Assembly (NCBI GenBank): GCA_946886425.1
Contig: CAMPIP010000057.1
Span: 1-12,632 of the forward strand
Direction: 5' to 3'
Source: an uncultured Actinomycetes bacterium
GTDB taxonomy: Bacteria > Actinomycetota > Thermoleophilia > Solirubrobacterales > 70-9
DNA: 12,632 nt
In this document: positions 12,626-12,632 of the stretch, in pieces
Layout: the number at the start of each line of letters is the position of its first letter
How positions within the stretch are numbered: the first letter of the stretch is position 1
Program-made: the position numbers and the translations under genes
The notes under the pieces: generated by a model
Told to the model about the DNA's origin: nothing
What the model saw: only the letters and a program-made list of their open reading frames with translations
Database searches by the model: none

Positions 12626-12632
12626 TCCATCC

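Overview
The window is high-GC DNA with bacterial gene density. The genes are close-packed, and GTG and TTG starts are common. An S1 protease with a small Cys-paired C-terminal tail, A-type oxidase-like genes beside ctaB, and TrxB next to a UBP zinc finger together suggest an actinobacterium, plausibly Thermoleophilia/Solirubrobacterales. That placement is inference; there is no rRNA or other marker to confirm it.

Layout. (a) 14-1234: a secreted chymotrypsin-fold protease. (b) 1279-5245: a tight plus-strand operon of a class IV PLP aminotransferase, an acyl-CoA dehydrogenase, an enoyl-CoA hydratase and a 3-hydroxyacyl-CoA dehydrogenase. These make up the oxidation-hydration-oxidation part of a beta-oxidation-type pathway, perhaps fed by amino-acid carbon; no thiolase is present. 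(c) 5246-5282: hairpins between convergent genes. (d) 8756-5283, minus strand: a PAP2/AUR1-like phosphatase and a UPF0104/LPG-synthase-TM-like membrane protein, then a separately promoted pair, thioredoxin reductase and a UBP-type zinc-finger protein. (e) 8757-8853: a short divergent promoter region. (f) 8854-12135, plus strand: homologues of cytochrome oxidase subunits II and I, then an intact heme O synthase (ctaB). (g) 12136-12632: no gene, but a terminator-like hairpin and two large inverted copies of a palindromic repeat.

The most striking feature is the oxidase-like pair. The subunit I homologue aligns without ambiguity to A-type (CtaD-like) subunit I, yet five of its six metal-binding histidines are replaced. 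The CuB ligands, the high-spin heme ligand and one low-spin heme ligand are gone. The D- and K-channel residues, the HPEVY tyrosine and the propionate-binding arginines are gone as well. Its subunit II partner has lost the CuA cysteines and the second CuA histidine. Frames are intact and structural residues are kept, so this looks like a maintained, redox-dead paralogue of a terminal oxidase, translationally coupled and placed next to a functional-looking heme O synthase. I know of no described role for such a complex.

Two other structures stand out. A 45-nt near-perfect palindrome sits exactly in frame (15 codons) in a domain linker of the hydroxyacyl-CoA dehydrogenase. At the right end, two inverted copies of a 98-110 nt hairpin element share a 64-nt core (58/64 identical), and their stem arms differ by paired, compensating substitutions.
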